A DNA stretch of 64,000 bases from Streptomyces sp. NK15101 (GTDB lineage: Bacteria > Actinomycetota > Actinomycetes > Streptomycetales > Streptomycetaceae), in NCBI RefSeq assembly GCF_020400725.1, contig NZ_JAINVG010000002.1:124001-188000 (forward strand), given 5' to 3'. Below are positions 24,652-33,692 of the stretch, one piece after another (within the stretch, counting starts at the first letter, position 1; every line of letters starts with the position of its first letter). A program made the position numbers and the translations under genes. The notes beneath the pieces are model-generated. The model did no database searches, had not been told where the DNA came from, and saw only the letters and a program-made list of their open reading frames with translations.

Positions 24652-26043
24652 CTAGATCTCGCCCGACAGCGCGAACAGGCCTCGCCTCGCGCCCTCTTCG
24701 TAGGCCTTCCGCAGATCCGGATCGCCGAGCGGCGCCCCGAGCGCCTCCTCCCCGCGCGTGCGCGTGACCGCGCAGTACTCCGCCGGACGGTACGAGGCGT
24801 CGAAGACCGAGGTCCGCAACAGGTCGACCGCGCCCAGGAGATGGGCCGCCGCGGTGCGCTGTCCGTCCATCGCCCGCATCTGGGCGAGGAGTTCCGCCGC
24901 ACAGGCCGCGCCCACCGCGGAGCCGAGCCGCAGATGCTCGCGCAGGGCCCGCCGGGCGTACTCCGCGGCACGCTTCCGGTCCCCGTCCCAGGCACCGAGT
25001 TCGGCCCGCACGTGGTACGCCCAGGCCTCGGCGAACACGTCACGGCCCACCCAGGCCCACTGGCTCTCCCGGTCCAGGTCCCCCTGGTCCAGCGCCTCCT
25101 GCGCGGCCTCCGGGTCGGAACGGCACAGGGAGAGCGCGAGCCCGACCCAGCACGCCTGCCGGCTCGGCCCGAACTCCGGGTGCTCCTCCATCAGCGCGAG
25201 GGCCTCCCGGAACTCGGCCGCCGCCGCGCGCGTACGCCCCTGGTAGAGGGCGGTGGCGCCGCGCAGATGGGCCAGGAGCGACAGGCAGCGCTCGTCGCCG
25301 TCCCGTACGGCCGCCGCCCAGGCCTGTGCGAGGAGCGGGTCGGCGTCCTCGGGGCGGCCCGACTCCAGCTCCAGGAAGGCCGCCAGCCACAGGGCACGGG
25401 CGGGCGGCGGTCCGGCGTGCAGGCTGAGGGCGTGCCGCAGCCGGGAGCGGCCCTCGGCGATCCGCCCGCAGGCCACCCACAGGAACCACAGGGAGACCGC
25501 GATCTCGACGGACGTCTCGGCCTCGGCGTTCGGCGACAGCGGCGCGGTCGTCGGGTCCATGGCGGCCGCCAGGTCCGGGAGTTCGCGCAGCGCCAGGTCC
25601 CGGGCGTCGAGCTGCCGGCCCCGCTGCCACCAGTCGGAGGTCCGCCGGGCCACCTTCGCGCACCATCTGCGGTGGTGCAGGAGGACGGCCCAGCGGTCGC
25701 CGCGTGCGGTGAGACGGCGGGCGCCGACGGCCCGCATCGGGTGCGGCATCCAGTAGCGGGGCAGGCCGTCCTCGCCGTCGAAGAGGTCGTCGACGGGGAG
25801 GAGCGCGAGGGGCGCGAGGCGGTCCAGGACCGTCTGGATCTCCCCGGCGGGCAGCGTCCCGGAGGCGCAGACCTCGCGGACGGCCTCCCGGCCGAAGGCG
25901 CCCTCGAAGACGGAAAGCCGCTCCCACAGGAGCTGTTCGGCGGGGCCGCAGCCGTCGTAGCCGCGCTCGGCCGCGGCGATCTGGTCAAGGCCGATGTGTT
26001 CGCCCCACAGGCGTTCGGTCTCCGGTGGTTCTCCTGCCCACAT
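24652..26043 (-). CDS. TPR-type regulator-like protein lacking ATPase and HTH
   Basis: 463-aa protein resembling the middle and C-terminal part of large AfsR/LuxR-type STAND regulators: a winged-helix-like segment LLWERLSVFEGAFGREAVREVC...VLDRLAPLALL, then Ala/Leu-rich TPR-like helices (ALWLAAFLELESGRPEDADPLLAQAW, SLLAHLRGATALYQGRTRAAAAEFREAL, CAAELLAQMRAMDGQRTAAAHLLGAV). No P-loop NTPase and no DNA-binding HTH remain, so it cannot be a self-contained transcription factor; it may be a scaffold or a derived remnant. Divergent from the Lrp gene. Confidence 0.75.
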   Translation of the reverse strand: MWAGEPPETERLWGEHIGLDQIAAAERGYDGCGPAEQLLWERLSVFEGAFGREAVREVCASGTLPAGEIQTVLDRLAPLALLPVDDLFDGEDGLPRYWMPHPMRAVGARRLTARGDRWAVLLHHRRWCAKVARRTSDWWQRGRQLDARDLALRELPDLAAAMDPTTAPLSPNAEAETSVEIAVSLWFLWVACGRIAEGRSRLRHALSLHAGPPPARALWLAAFLELESGRPEDADPLLAQAWAAAVRDGDERCLSLLAHLRGATALYQGRTRAAAAEFREALALMEEHPEFGPSRQACWVGLALSLCRSDPEAAQEALDQGDLDRESQWAWVGRDVFAEAWAYHVRAELGAWDGDRKRAAEYARRALREHLRLGSAVGAACAAELLAQMRAMDGQRTAAAHLLGAVDLLRTSVFDASYRPAEYCAVTRTRGEEALGAPLGDPDLRKAYEEGARRGLFALSGEI

Positions 26044-26207
26044 GTACTCCAGCCCCCGATGTCACTTCTCCGCCCTCTCCTGTGATCCAGGACGGATTCA
26101 ATGGAAAACGGCCGACGCCGCGGCTTGAATGCATTTGCCCCGGTCCACATCCTGGGGCCTTCCCGTGCCCGCACCCAGGGTTTCCCCGGGATCGACCAAG
26201 GAGGCAC

Positions 26208-27242
26208 ATGCATACCAGGGAATCCGTCCTGGGAGAGGTGGATCTGGCACTGATCCACGCACTGCAGCTCGCCCCGCGCGCCAGCTGGACGCAGCTCTCC
26301 GGCGTGCTCGCCGTGAGCCCGGACACCCTCGCCCGGCGCTGGGAGACCCTCACCGCCGGAGGGTACGCCTGGAGTTCGCTGCTCGCCGCCCGGCGCGGCA
26401 CGGAGGCCACCCTGTACGCGTGGGTCGAGCTGGAGTGCGTCGCCGGAGCCGCCGAGGCCACCGCGGTCGAGGTCGCGGGCGACCCGTGCACCCTCGGCGT
26501 CCACCAGGTGACCGGCGACGCCGATCTGGTGCTGCTCGTCAACTGCCCGGACCTCCACGCCCTCGACGGCTACCTCGCCGGCCGGGTGCGGCGGCTCCCC
26601 GGGGTGCTCAGGGCCCGCACGCAGGTCGTCACCCAGCTGCACAACCGCCCGTACCGCTCGCGGATCGAGCAGCTCACCCCGGCGCAGGCGCAGCACCTCG
26701 CCGAGCTCACCGGCGGCGACCGGCGGGCCCGGCCCTCCACGCGCGCGTACCCCCTCGTCACGGAGCTCGACCAGCGGATCATCGCGGAGCTGGCGGGGGA
26801 CGCCCGGCGCAGCGCCGCCGAACTGGCCCGGCAGTGCGGCACCAGCGAGTCGACCGTGCGCCGCAGGCTGGACGCCCTGGGCGCGGCCGGCGCCGTGCAC
26901 CACCACTGCCTGCCGGCCCCGCGCTTCTCCGGGCGGCCGGTGTGGGCGCTGGTCACGGCGGACGTACCGCCCCTGGAAGTGGCCGAGTCGGTGGCCTCGC
27001 TGACCCGGCTCCGCCAGACCCGCGTGATCACCTCGGTCACCGGCCCGCACAACCTGGCCCTCGCCATGTGGCTCCGTACGGTCGAGGAGCTCCACGACGT
27101 GACGGCGGCGCTGGTGCGGGCCGCGCCGGCACTGCGGATCACGGGCACCTCGGTGTCCCTGCGCACCCACAAGATCGGCGCGCAGGTCCTCGGACCGGAC
27201 GGCCGGCGCACCCACCACATACGGCCCGCCACCGACTCCTGA
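26208..27242 (+). CDS. tandem Lrp/AsnC transcriptional regulator
   Basis: 344-aa protein containing two Lrp/AsnC units in one chain. First unit: HTH (about 6-50, LGEVDLALIHALQLAPRASWTQLSGVLAVSPDTLARR) and a RAM-like domain to about 140. Second: HTH VTELDQRIIAELAGDARRSAAELARQCGTSESTVRRRLDAL (about 184-225) and a RAM domain (about 240-320). ATG at 26208 has AAGGAGG upstream. Effector and targets unknown; the adjacent TPR protein is divergently transcribed. Confidence 0.88.
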   Translation: MHTRESVLGEVDLALIHALQLAPRASWTQLSGVLAVSPDTLARRWETLTAGGYAWSSLLAARRGTEATLYAWVELECVAGAAEATAVEVAGDPCTLGVHQVTGDADLVLLVNCPDLHALDGYLAGRVRRLPGVLRARTQVVTQLHNRPYRSRIEQLTPAQAQHLAELTGGDRRARPSTRAYPLVTELDQRIIAELAGDARRSAAELARQCGTSESTVRRRLDALGAAGAVHHHCLPAPRFSGRPVWALVTADVPPLEVAESVASLTRLRQTRVITSVTGPHNLALAMWLRTVEELHDVTAALVRAAPALRITGTSVSLRTHKIGAQVLGPDGRRTHHIRPATDS

Positions 27243-27273
27243 CAGGGCGACCGGCGCGTGCTTTGATGGGCCC

Positions 27274-27573
27274 GTGGAGTTCGCCGTGTTCGTGACGCTG
27301 CCCGGCCTGGTCATCCTGCTGACCGTGATCGCCTTCGCCGACCAGTTCCTGCGCGTGACCGGACGCGGCAAGCGCGGCGGGCAGGTCTCCTCGACGGGCT
27401 TCGAGCAGCTGCACGCCACCTTCTCGCAGGGCAAGCAGAACGAGCTCAAGGAGCGGCAGAGCGCCCTGGTGCTGCGCGACGACGAGGAGGACGGCGCCCC
27501 GCCGCGCCACTCCACGGTGGATCTCGGCGGCGGGCGGGCCGTCATCAGGATCGGACCGGGCGGTGCGTCCTGA
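27274..27573 (+). CDS. small single-pass membrane protein (DUF6191-like)
   Basis: 99-aa protein with one N-terminal membrane helix (VFVTLPGLVILLTVIAFADQFL) and a polar cytoplasmic tail containing TGFEQLHATFSQGKQNELKERQSALVLRDDEEDGAPPR. This HATFSPGK-ELKER pattern recurs in small actinobacterial proteins of unknown function (DUF6191). GTG start at 27274, tight behind the Lrp gene. Confidence 0.75.
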   Translation: MEFAVFVTLPGLVILLTVIAFADQFLRVTGRGKRGGQVSSTGFEQLHATFSQGKQNELKERQSALVLRDDEEDGAPPRHSTVDLGGGRAVIRIGPGGAS

Positions 27574-27626
27574 CCCGGCACATCGGGCTCGGGCCGGACG
27601 GTGCGGCCTGACCCCGTGCATCGGGA

Positions 27627-28457
27627 TCAGGCCGGGCGGGACGCCTTGACCGAGTACATGAGGGGGATGCGGGGACGGTCCACGGGGAAGCGGTAGTAGC
27701 CGTCCTCGTGCCGCTGGAGGGCGCCGTAGCGGGGGAAGAGCGAGGCGTCGTGCTCGTGCAGGAACTCGATGCGCAGCCCCGCCCTCGCGAGGGCCGTGAC
27801 GACCTCGCCGACCGGGTGCACCCACTCCACGCTGCGGTTGTGGACGGTGACGGCGTCGAGGTCGGCGTAGGTCCCCGGGGTGGTGTCCACCCACGGATCG
27901 CGGACGAAGTAGTCGTGCACGACCCGGCTGCCGGTCTCGTCGTCGAGCGAGTCGGTCAGCGGATGGAACTCGGCCACGTAGAGGAAGCCGCCGGGGGTGA
28001 CGAGGGACGCGGCGGTCTCCGCCCAGCGCTCGATGTCGGGCAGCCAGCACAGCGCGCCGCTGCCGGTGTAGACGACGTCGTACGACCGGTCCGGGACGGC
28101 CTCGGCGGCGTCGTACACGTCGGCGGCGACGAAGGCGGCCCGCTCCTGCGAGAGGCCCAGGTCGGCGGCGAGCGCCCGGGCGGTCTCGACGGCCGGCTCG
28201 GAGAAGTCCAGGCCGACGACGTGGGAGGCGCCGTGCCGGGCCCAGGAGAGGGTGTCCAGGCCGATGTGGCACTGGAGGTGGAGCAGGGAGCGTCCGGTGA
28301 CGTCGCCGACCTCCGCGAGCTCGAAGTCCCGCAGGGCGTCCTTGCCCGCGCGGAAGGCGTCGAGGTCGTAGAACTCGCTGGCGGCGTGGATCGGGACGCG
28401 CTCGTCCCACTTCGCGCGGTTGGCCTCGCGCCAGTCCTCGGGGGTCGGAGAGTACAT
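27627..28457 (-). CDS. SAM-dependent methyltransferase
   Basis: Class I methyltransferase of about 276 aa. SAM-binding motif I SLLHLQCHIGLDTLSWARHGASHVVGLDFSEPAV, acidic motif II VAADVYDAAEAVPDRSYDVVYTG, and post-motif LVTPGGFLYVAEFHPL. The C-terminal part (VEWVHPVGEVVTALARAGLRIEFLHEHD) is typical of the small-molecule family. Substrate unknown. The ATG at 28457 (MYSPTPEDW) is chosen; GTG at 28475 would add six residues. Convergent with the DUF6191-like gene. Confidence 0.85.
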   Translation of the reverse strand: MYSPTPEDWREANRAKWDERVPIHAASEFYDLDAFRAGKDALRDFELAEVGDVTGRSLLHLQCHIGLDTLSWARHGASHVVGLDFSEPAVETARALAADLGLSQERAAFVAADVYDAAEAVPDRSYDVVYTGSGALCWLPDIERWAETAASLVTPGGFLYVAEFHPLTDSLDDETGSRVVHDYFVRDPWVDTTPGTYADLDAVTVHNRSVEWVHPVGEVVTALARAGLRIEFLHEHDASLFPRYGALQRHEDGYYRFPVDRPRIPLMYSVKASRPA

Positions 28458-28528
28458 GTCGGCGAGGTTATCCACAGGCTACGGACGACGCGACCCGATT
28501 GTCGGCCGCGCGGAGCATGATGGGGGCC

Positions 28529-30367
28529 ATGACCACCGAGAGCAAGGACTTCGACACCCCCGTCTGGGAGCAGCGCTTCCGGGCACCCCGCGTCTCCCTG
28601 CCCGAATGGGCCGAGGAGGCCCCGGACCGCTCACTCTTCGTGTCCAACGCGACGGGGACGTACGAGCTGTACGCCTGGGACCGGGCGAGCGGTGAGCAGC
28701 GGCAGGTCACGGACCGGCCGAACGGGACGACGGACGGGGCGCTGTCCCCGGACGGCGCCTCGATCTGGTGGTTCGCGGACACCGACGGGGACGAGTTCGG
28801 GGTGTGGATGCGCCAGCCGTTCGCGGGCGGCGAGGACGAGCCGGCCGTGCCCGGCCTCGCCCCGTCCTACCCGGCCGGACTCGCCATCGGCCGGGAGGGC
28901 ACGGTCGTGGTGGGCCGGTCCACGGACGAGGAGGGTTCGACGGTCCATCTCGTACGGCCGGGGGCCGGCGCCCCGGTCGAGATCTACCGGCACCGGGAGT
29001 CGGCCGGCGTCGGCGACCTGTCCTACGACGGCTCGCTGATCGCGATCGAGCACACCGAGCACGGCGACGCGATGCACTCGGCGCTGCGCGTGCTCCGCGC
29101 CTCGGACGCGGGCGTGGTGGCCGAGCTCGACGACACCAAGGGCGGCACGGAGGAGCTGGGGCTCACGGTCCTCGGCTTCGCCCCGCTGGCCGGGGACACC
29201 CGGCTGCTCGTCGGCCACCAGCGGCGCGGCCGCTGGGAGCCGATGCTCTGGGACGTGGCGACGGGCGCCGAGACCGACCTGCGGCTCGATCTGCCGGGCG
29301 ACGTGTCGGCGGAGTGGTATCCGGACGGCTCGGGCCTGCTGATCGTGCACGGCTTCGAGGCCCGCAGCGAGCTGTGGCGGTACGAGATCGCGACCGGCGC
29401 CCTGATCCGGGTGGAGACCCCGTCCGGTTCGGTGTCGAGCGCGACGGCCCGGCCCGACGGCTCCGTGGAGTACCTGTGGTCCTCGGCCGCCGAGCCGCCG
29501 GTGGTGCGCTCCACGGCCGGTGGCGTCGTCCTCGACCCGCCCGGCCCGAAGGCGCCGCCGTCGGTGCCCGTGGAGGACGTGTGGGTGGACGGCCCCGGCG
29601 GCAGGGTCCACGCGCTCGTCCAGCGCCCGGCGGAGGGCCAGGGCCCCTTCCCGACGGTCTTCGAGGTGCACGGCGGCCCCGCCTGGCACGACAGCGACGC
29701 CTTCGCCTCGGGCCCGGCGGCCTGGGTGGACCACGGGTACGCGGTGGTGCGGGTCAACTACCGGGGCTCCACGGGGTACGGCCGGGAGTGGACCGACGCG
29801 CTCAAGCACCGGGTCGGCCTGATCGAGCTGGAGGACATCGCGGCGGTCCGTTCCTGGGCCGTGGAGAGCGGCCTCGCGGACCCGGCACGGCTCGTCCTGT
29901 CCGGCGGCTCCTGGGGCGGCTACCTCACGCTGCTCGGTCTGGGCACCCAGCCGGACGACTGGGCGGTCGGCCTCGCGGCCGTGCCCGTCGCGGACTACGT
30001 CACGGCGTACGAGGACGAGATGGAAGCCCTGAAGGCGCTGGACCGGACGCTCCTGGGCGGTTCCCCGGAGGAGGTGCCCGAGCGGTACGCGGCCTCGTCG
30101 CCGCTGACGTACGTGGACGCGGTGAAGGCCCCGGTGCACGTGTCGGCCGGCGTCAACGACCCGCGCTGCCCGATCCGGCAGATCGACAACTACGTCGACC
30201 GGCTGGCGGCCAGGGGCGCGGTCCACGAGGTGTACCGGTACGACGCGGGCCACGGCTCCCTGGTGGTGGAGGAGCGGATCAAGCAGGTCGCCCTGGACCT
30301 GGACTTCGCGGCCAGGCACCTGGGGACCGAGCCGCCGGTGCGGGGAGGCGTCACGGGCGCGGCCTGA
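28529..30367 (+). CDS. S9 family peptidase (acylaminoacyl/prolyl oligopeptidase type)
   Basis: 612-aa serine peptidase. N-terminal seven-blade propeller (about 20-340) with TolB/DPP-like repeats (SPDGASIWW, ARPDGSVEYLW); C-terminal alpha/beta hydrolase with GGSWGGYL (nucleophile S461), D544 in GVNDPRCP and H575 in AGHGSLV. No signal peptide, so cytoplasmic peptide or acyl-peptide turnover is expected. ATG at 28529 with GGAGCATGATGGGGG upstream. Followed by SURF1 after ~60 bp. Confidence 0.9.
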   Translation: MTTESKDFDTPVWEQRFRAPRVSLPEWAEEAPDRSLFVSNATGTYELYAWDRASGEQRQVTDRPNGTTDGALSPDGASIWWFADTDGDEFGVWMRQPFAGGEDEPAVPGLAPSYPAGLAIGREGTVVVGRSTDEEGSTVHLVRPGAGAPVEIYRHRESAGVGDLSYDGSLIAIEHTEHGDAMHSALRVLRASDAGVVAELDDTKGGTEELGLTVLGFAPLAGDTRLLVGHQRRGRWEPMLWDVATGAETDLRLDLPGDVSAEWYPDGSGLLIVHGFEARSELWRYEIATGALIRVETPSGSVSSATARPDGSVEYLWSSAAEPPVVRSTAGGVVLDPPGPKAPPSVPVEDVWVDGPGGRVHALVQRPAEGQGPFPTVFEVHGGPAWHDSDAFASGPAAWVDHGYAVVRVNYRGSTGYGREWTDALKHRVGLIELEDIAAVRSWAVESGLADPARLVLSGGSWGGYLTLLGLGTQPDDWAVGLAAVPVADYVTAYEDEMEALKALDRTLLGGSPEEVPERYAASSPLTYVDAVKAPVHVSAGVNDPRCPIRQIDNYVDRLAARGAVHEVYRYDAGHGSLVVEERIKQVALDLDFAARHLGTEPPVRGGVTGAA

Positions 30368-30429
30368 CCGGCGGGGCGCCCGGGGACCCGGTCGTCGGGG
30401 AGTCGGGTCCGCTTGCGTACCGTGGGGGC

Positions 30430-31170
30430 GTGTACCGGTTCCTGAGAACGCCCCGCTGGTGGGGGATCAACGTCTTCGTCCTCCTCGCGATCCCGTTCTG
30501 CGTCTTCATGGGGACTTGGCAGCTCGGCAAGTTCGAGGACCGCGTCGACTCCCATCGGGAGGCCGAGCGGCAGCCCGCCGCGCGCGCGGAGAAGGCCGAG
30601 CCGCTGGACTCCCTGCTGCCGGTGGACCAGAGGACCTCGGGCCGCTCGGCGCAGGCGCGCGGCCGGTTCGGGGAGCAGTTCCTCGTGCCGGACCGCGAGC
30701 TGGACGGCCGCACCGGCTCGTACGTCCTGACGCTGCTGAGGACCGACGGCGGCCGGTCGCTGCCGGTGGTCCGGGGCTGGCTCCCCGCGGGCGCGAAGGC
30801 CCCCGCCCCGCCGTCCGGCGAGGTGACGGTGGTGGGCGCGCTCCAGGCCTCGGAGAACCCGGGCACGAAGGGCGTCCACACGGCGGGCGGGCTGCCCGAG
30901 GGACAGCTCGGCATGATCAGCGCGGCGTCCCTGGTGAATGTGGTCACGGACGACGTCTACGACGCCTGGATCACCCTCGCGGACTCCCCCGCCGGGCTCA
31001 CACCGGTCCCGGCGGTGGCCGCGGCGGGCACGGGCCTGGACGCGAAGGCGTTCCAGAACCTCGGCTACACGGCGGAGTGGTTCGTCTTCGCGGGCTTCGT
31101 CGTCTTCATGTGGTTCCGCCTCGTGCGCCGCGAGGCGGAGGCCTCCCGCGACGAGGCGCTGGGCCTGTAG
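30430..31170 (+). CDS. SURF1 family protein, cytochrome c oxidase assembly
   Basis: 246-aa SURF1-like membrane protein, helping haem insertion or assembly of cytochrome oxidase. Two membrane helices, near 10-30 (WWGINVFVLLAIPFCVFMGTWQLG) and near 215-235 (EWFVFAGFVVFMWFRLV), enclose an extracytoplasmic domain with VLTLLRTDGGRSLPVVRGWLP. The GTG start lies 6 nt after TACCGT (30418-30423), a leaderless-type arrangement. The last codons are partly duplicated just downstream in non-coding DNA. Confidence 0.88.
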   Translation: MYRFLRTPRWWGINVFVLLAIPFCVFMGTWQLGKFEDRVDSHREAERQPAARAEKAEPLDSLLPVDQRTSGRSAQARGRFGEQFLVPDRELDGRTGSYVLTLLRTDGGRSLPVVRGWLPAGAKAPAPPSGEVTVVGALQASENPGTKGVHTAGGLPEGQLGMISAASLVNVVTDDVYDAWITLADSPAGLTPVPAVAAAGTGLDAKAFQNLGYTAEWFVFAGFVVFMWFRLVRREAEASRDEALGL

Positions 31171-31443
31171 GCCGCGGAGGCCTCCCGCGCCGGGGCGCTG
31201 GGCCCGGAGGACCGGGGCGCAGGGCCTGAGGCCCGGAGCGGACGTCCGGGGCCCCGAAGCCCCGGGCGAACGTCCCGCGCCCGAGGGCCGGAGCCGGACG
31301 TCCCGCGCCCGAGCGCCGGAGCGAACGTCCAGCCGCCCGAGGACCGGGACCCGGGCCCGTGGCCCAGCAGCCCGCCCCCGCGGCCCAGGAGCCGGGGGCC
31401 CGGAGGGGCGCGGGTATCGCCGCCGGTGTTCCGGGCTCGCGTC
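31171..31443. repeat. GC-rich imperfect repeats after SURF1
   Basis: Non-coding stretch built of degenerate repeats. The SURF1 3' end (GCGGAGGCCTCCCGCG...GCGCTGGGCC) is repeated once just past the stop codon, followed by several units of CGGACGTCCCGCGCCCGAG type. No gene or clear terminator. Confidence 0.5.
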
Positions 31444-32715
31444 TCAGGAGCCGGGCAGGGTGCCCGTGCGGTAGACGGTGCCGGCGCAGGCGTTCGGGAT
31501 GAGGGCCGTGGCCATGGGGCCGCCCGGTTCCGCGGTGTGGCTGACCACGATGCTGCCGTCCGCCGGGGCGCCGTCCTCGTGGACCAGCTGGGGTGCCGCG
31601 CCGGCGCCCTCCTCGGCACCGACCCCGGAGCCGCCGGTCTCGGTGCCGCCCGCCCCGCTCGTCGGGTCGTCCGTCGGGGTCGGCGTCGAAGTGGCCGTCG
31701 GGGTCGGTGAGGCGGGCGGTTCGCTCGGGGTGGTCGGCGTGGGGGTCGGGGTGGTGCCGGTCGTCGGGCAGGTCTCGCTCGGCACCCAGACGAACTTCAC
31801 CTCGTAGCTGCCGCTCGGCTTCAGGACGACCGCGAGCGACTCCTGCGAGGGATCGGGCAGCCCGCTGCCCCCGTCGCCCGAGGTGTGCCGGACCACCGAG
31901 ATCCGGGTCGGGTCCGCCGCTCCCCTGGCCTCGAAGCTGACGATGCCCGCGCCGTCCACCAGACAGGTCCGGTCGGAGACGTTGGCGATGCGGAAGGTGC
32001 CGTGGACCCTGCCCTCGGCGTCGGGCCCGCCGGCTCCCTGCCCGGCGACGCCGAGCTGGTCGGCGGCGCACCGCGGGGTGGAGCCGAGGCCGGCGCCCAG
32101 CGTCTGGCTGGGGAAGCCGCCCGAGACGCCGGGGCCCGGTTGCTGCGGCTTGCCTGAGGCGCCGTCGGCTCCGCCGGGGCTCGGCGAGACGCCGCTCGCG
32201 GGGGCCTTGGAGCTCTGGCCGCCCTCGATGCCGGTCTCGGTGCCGGTGCCGCCCTGGGCCTGCTCGCCGTGGCCGGCGTTCACGGGGTTGGCGGCGGAGA
32301 GGCCGCCCGAGGCGGCGACGTGCACGAAGGCGGGGACGGCCGTGCCGATGAGGACGGCGGCGGCCGCGGCGCCGACGACGGCCTGCCGCTTGCGGGCGCG
32401 CCGCGCGGGCACGGCACGGCGCAGGTGCTCCAGCGAGCCGAGGGAGGGCTCCATGCCGCCCACGGCCTCCTGGAAGAGCCGCCGCAGCGCGAGCTCGTCG
32501 TCGCCCTCGCCGGGTCCGGGCTCGATCTTCACCATGCGCTGTCCACTCAGCTCGTCACGTTCATCCAGGGCGTCGGGCTTCTCCGAGGTGGAGGCCGGAG
32601 CGGCGGGGGACGCGGTGTCGTCCTCGCGCGCCGTCTCGGCGGCATGCCTCTCGGGGACGTCGTCGCCGTCACCGTTCTCGTGGGCCACGCCGTCCCCGCC
32701 GGGTGCCTCGCTCAT
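31444..32715 (-). CDS. sigma-operon membrane protein, possible anti-sigma factor
   Basis: 423-aa protein encoded directly after the ECF sigma factor and overlapping it by 4 bp (ATGA). An acidic N-terminal region with DDELALRRLFQEAVGGMEPSLGSLEHLRRAVPARRARKR precedes one membrane helix (AVVGAAAAAVLIGTAVPAFVHVA, near 115-135). A long extracytoplasmic part follows with a DUF4232-like beta-domain (CAADQLGV, HGTFRIANVSDRTCLV), a Thr/Pro linker and a C-terminal CAGTVYRTG. The topology fits a sigma-factor partner, but no zinc-binding HxxxCxxC motif is visible. Confidence 0.75.
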   Translation of the reverse strand: MSEAPGGDGVAHENGDGDDVPERHAAETAREDDTASPAAPASTSEKPDALDERDELSGQRMVKIEPGPGEGDDELALRRLFQEAVGGMEPSLGSLEHLRRAVPARRARKRQAVVGAAAAAVLIGTAVPAFVHVAASGGLSAANPVNAGHGEQAQGGTGTETGIEGGQSSKAPASGVSPSPGGADGASGKPQQPGPGVSGGFPSQTLGAGLGSTPRCAADQLGVAGQGAGGPDAEGRVHGTFRIANVSDRTCLVDGAGIVSFEARGAADPTRISVVRHTSGDGGSGLPDPSQESLAVVLKPSGSYEVKFVWVPSETCPTTGTTPTPTPTTPSEPPASPTPTATSTPTPTDDPTSGAGGTETGGSGVGAEEGAGAAPQLVHEDGAPADGSIVVSHTAEPGGPMATALIPNACAGTVYRTGTLPGS

Positions 32716-33440
32716 GTCGTCGCTCCCATCGCGACGCGCAGCGCCGCGATGCCCCGCGAACCGTACGCCTTCACCGAACCCAGGGATATCCCGAGCGTCT
32801 CGGCGACCTGGACCTCGGTCATGTCGGAGAAGTACCGCAGGGCGAGCACCTCGCGCTGGCGCCGCTGGAGTCCGCGCATCGCCTTGATCAGGTCCTCGCG
32901 CTCCAGCTGCTCGTACGCCCCCTCCTCCGCGCTGGCCATGTCCGGCATCGGCTTGGACAGCAGTTTCAGGCCGAGGATGCGGCGGCGGAGCGCGGACCGG
33001 GAGAGGTTCACCACGGTCTGCCGCAGGTAGGCGAGCGTCTTCTCGGGCTCGCGCACCCGCTTGCGGGCCGAGTGCACGCGGATGAAGGCCTCCTGGACGA
33101 CGTCCTCGCAGGAGGCGGTGTCGTCGAGGAGCAGCGCGGCGAGACCGAGCAGCGACCGGTAGTGGGCGCGGTAGGTCTCGGTCAGGTGGTCGACGGTGGT
33201 GCCGGCGGCCGGGGCGGTCTCGGTGCTCCGGCGGGGCGACGGGATGCCTTCGACGCCGCCGGTGCGGGATCCGGTGGGCACGGGGGCGATCACCGGCAGG
33301 CCGCCGAGTGCGCGCGGACGCCTGAGCGGACGGACCGCGGAGCCGCGCACGGGGACGACGGCGCCGCTCCGCACGGGGAGCACCGCCGTGCCCGCGCCGC
33401 GCAGCGGGGCGATGGTCGCGATGTCGAGTACCTCTGCCAC
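32712..33440 (-). CDS. ECF-type RNA polymerase sigma factor
   Basis: 242-aa sigma factor. Region 2 (about 78-150: YRAHYRSLLGLAALLLDD...DVVQEAFIRVHS...EKTLAYLRQTVVNLSRSALRRR) and region 4 (about 180-238: LQRRQREVLALRYFSDMTEVQVAETLGISLGSVKAYGSRGIAALR). The N-terminal 70 residues are variable; GTG at 33440 (VAEVLDIA) is the preferred start, but longer frames are open. Overlaps its partner gene by 4 bp. Located just downstream of asd-ask on the same strand, as in other Streptomyces. Confidence 0.87.
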   Translation of the reverse strand: MAEVLDIATIAPLRGAGTAVLPVRSGAVVPVRGSAVRPLRRPRALGGLPVIAPVPTGSRTGGVEGIPSPRRSTETAPAAGTTVDHLTETYRAHYRSLLGLAALLLDDTASCEDVVQEAFIRVHSARKRVREPEKTLAYLRQTVVNLSRSALRRRILGLKLLSKPMPDMASAEEGAYEQLEREDLIKAMRGLQRRQREVLALRYFSDMTEVQVAETLGISLGSVKAYGSRGIAALRVAMGATT

Positions 33441-33692
33441 GCTTGTTGGACACGCTTCCCCCCGACAGGGTTGTACGCGTACGCCATCCTTTTCGACGGC
33501 GAGTTGTTCGTCCTCATGCGTAACCGTTCTCCCCCGATGCCCCGTTTTCGGCGTGTCCCGCGCCACACGGTCGTGGGTGCACGCAGAGACGCGCCCCGCC
33601 CAACTCTGGTTGCAGTACGGGGGAAGTGCATCGTCGACCACGGCATCGCAGCAGTTCAAGGGGTATCTGACGCCTTTTTGCTCACAGGTCGT

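Noticed and set aside
31444..33453. 669-aa reading frame through the sigma factor gene
   Set aside because: The upstream half is out of frame with the clear sigma factor; the gene starts at ATG 32715 with a 4-bp overlap.
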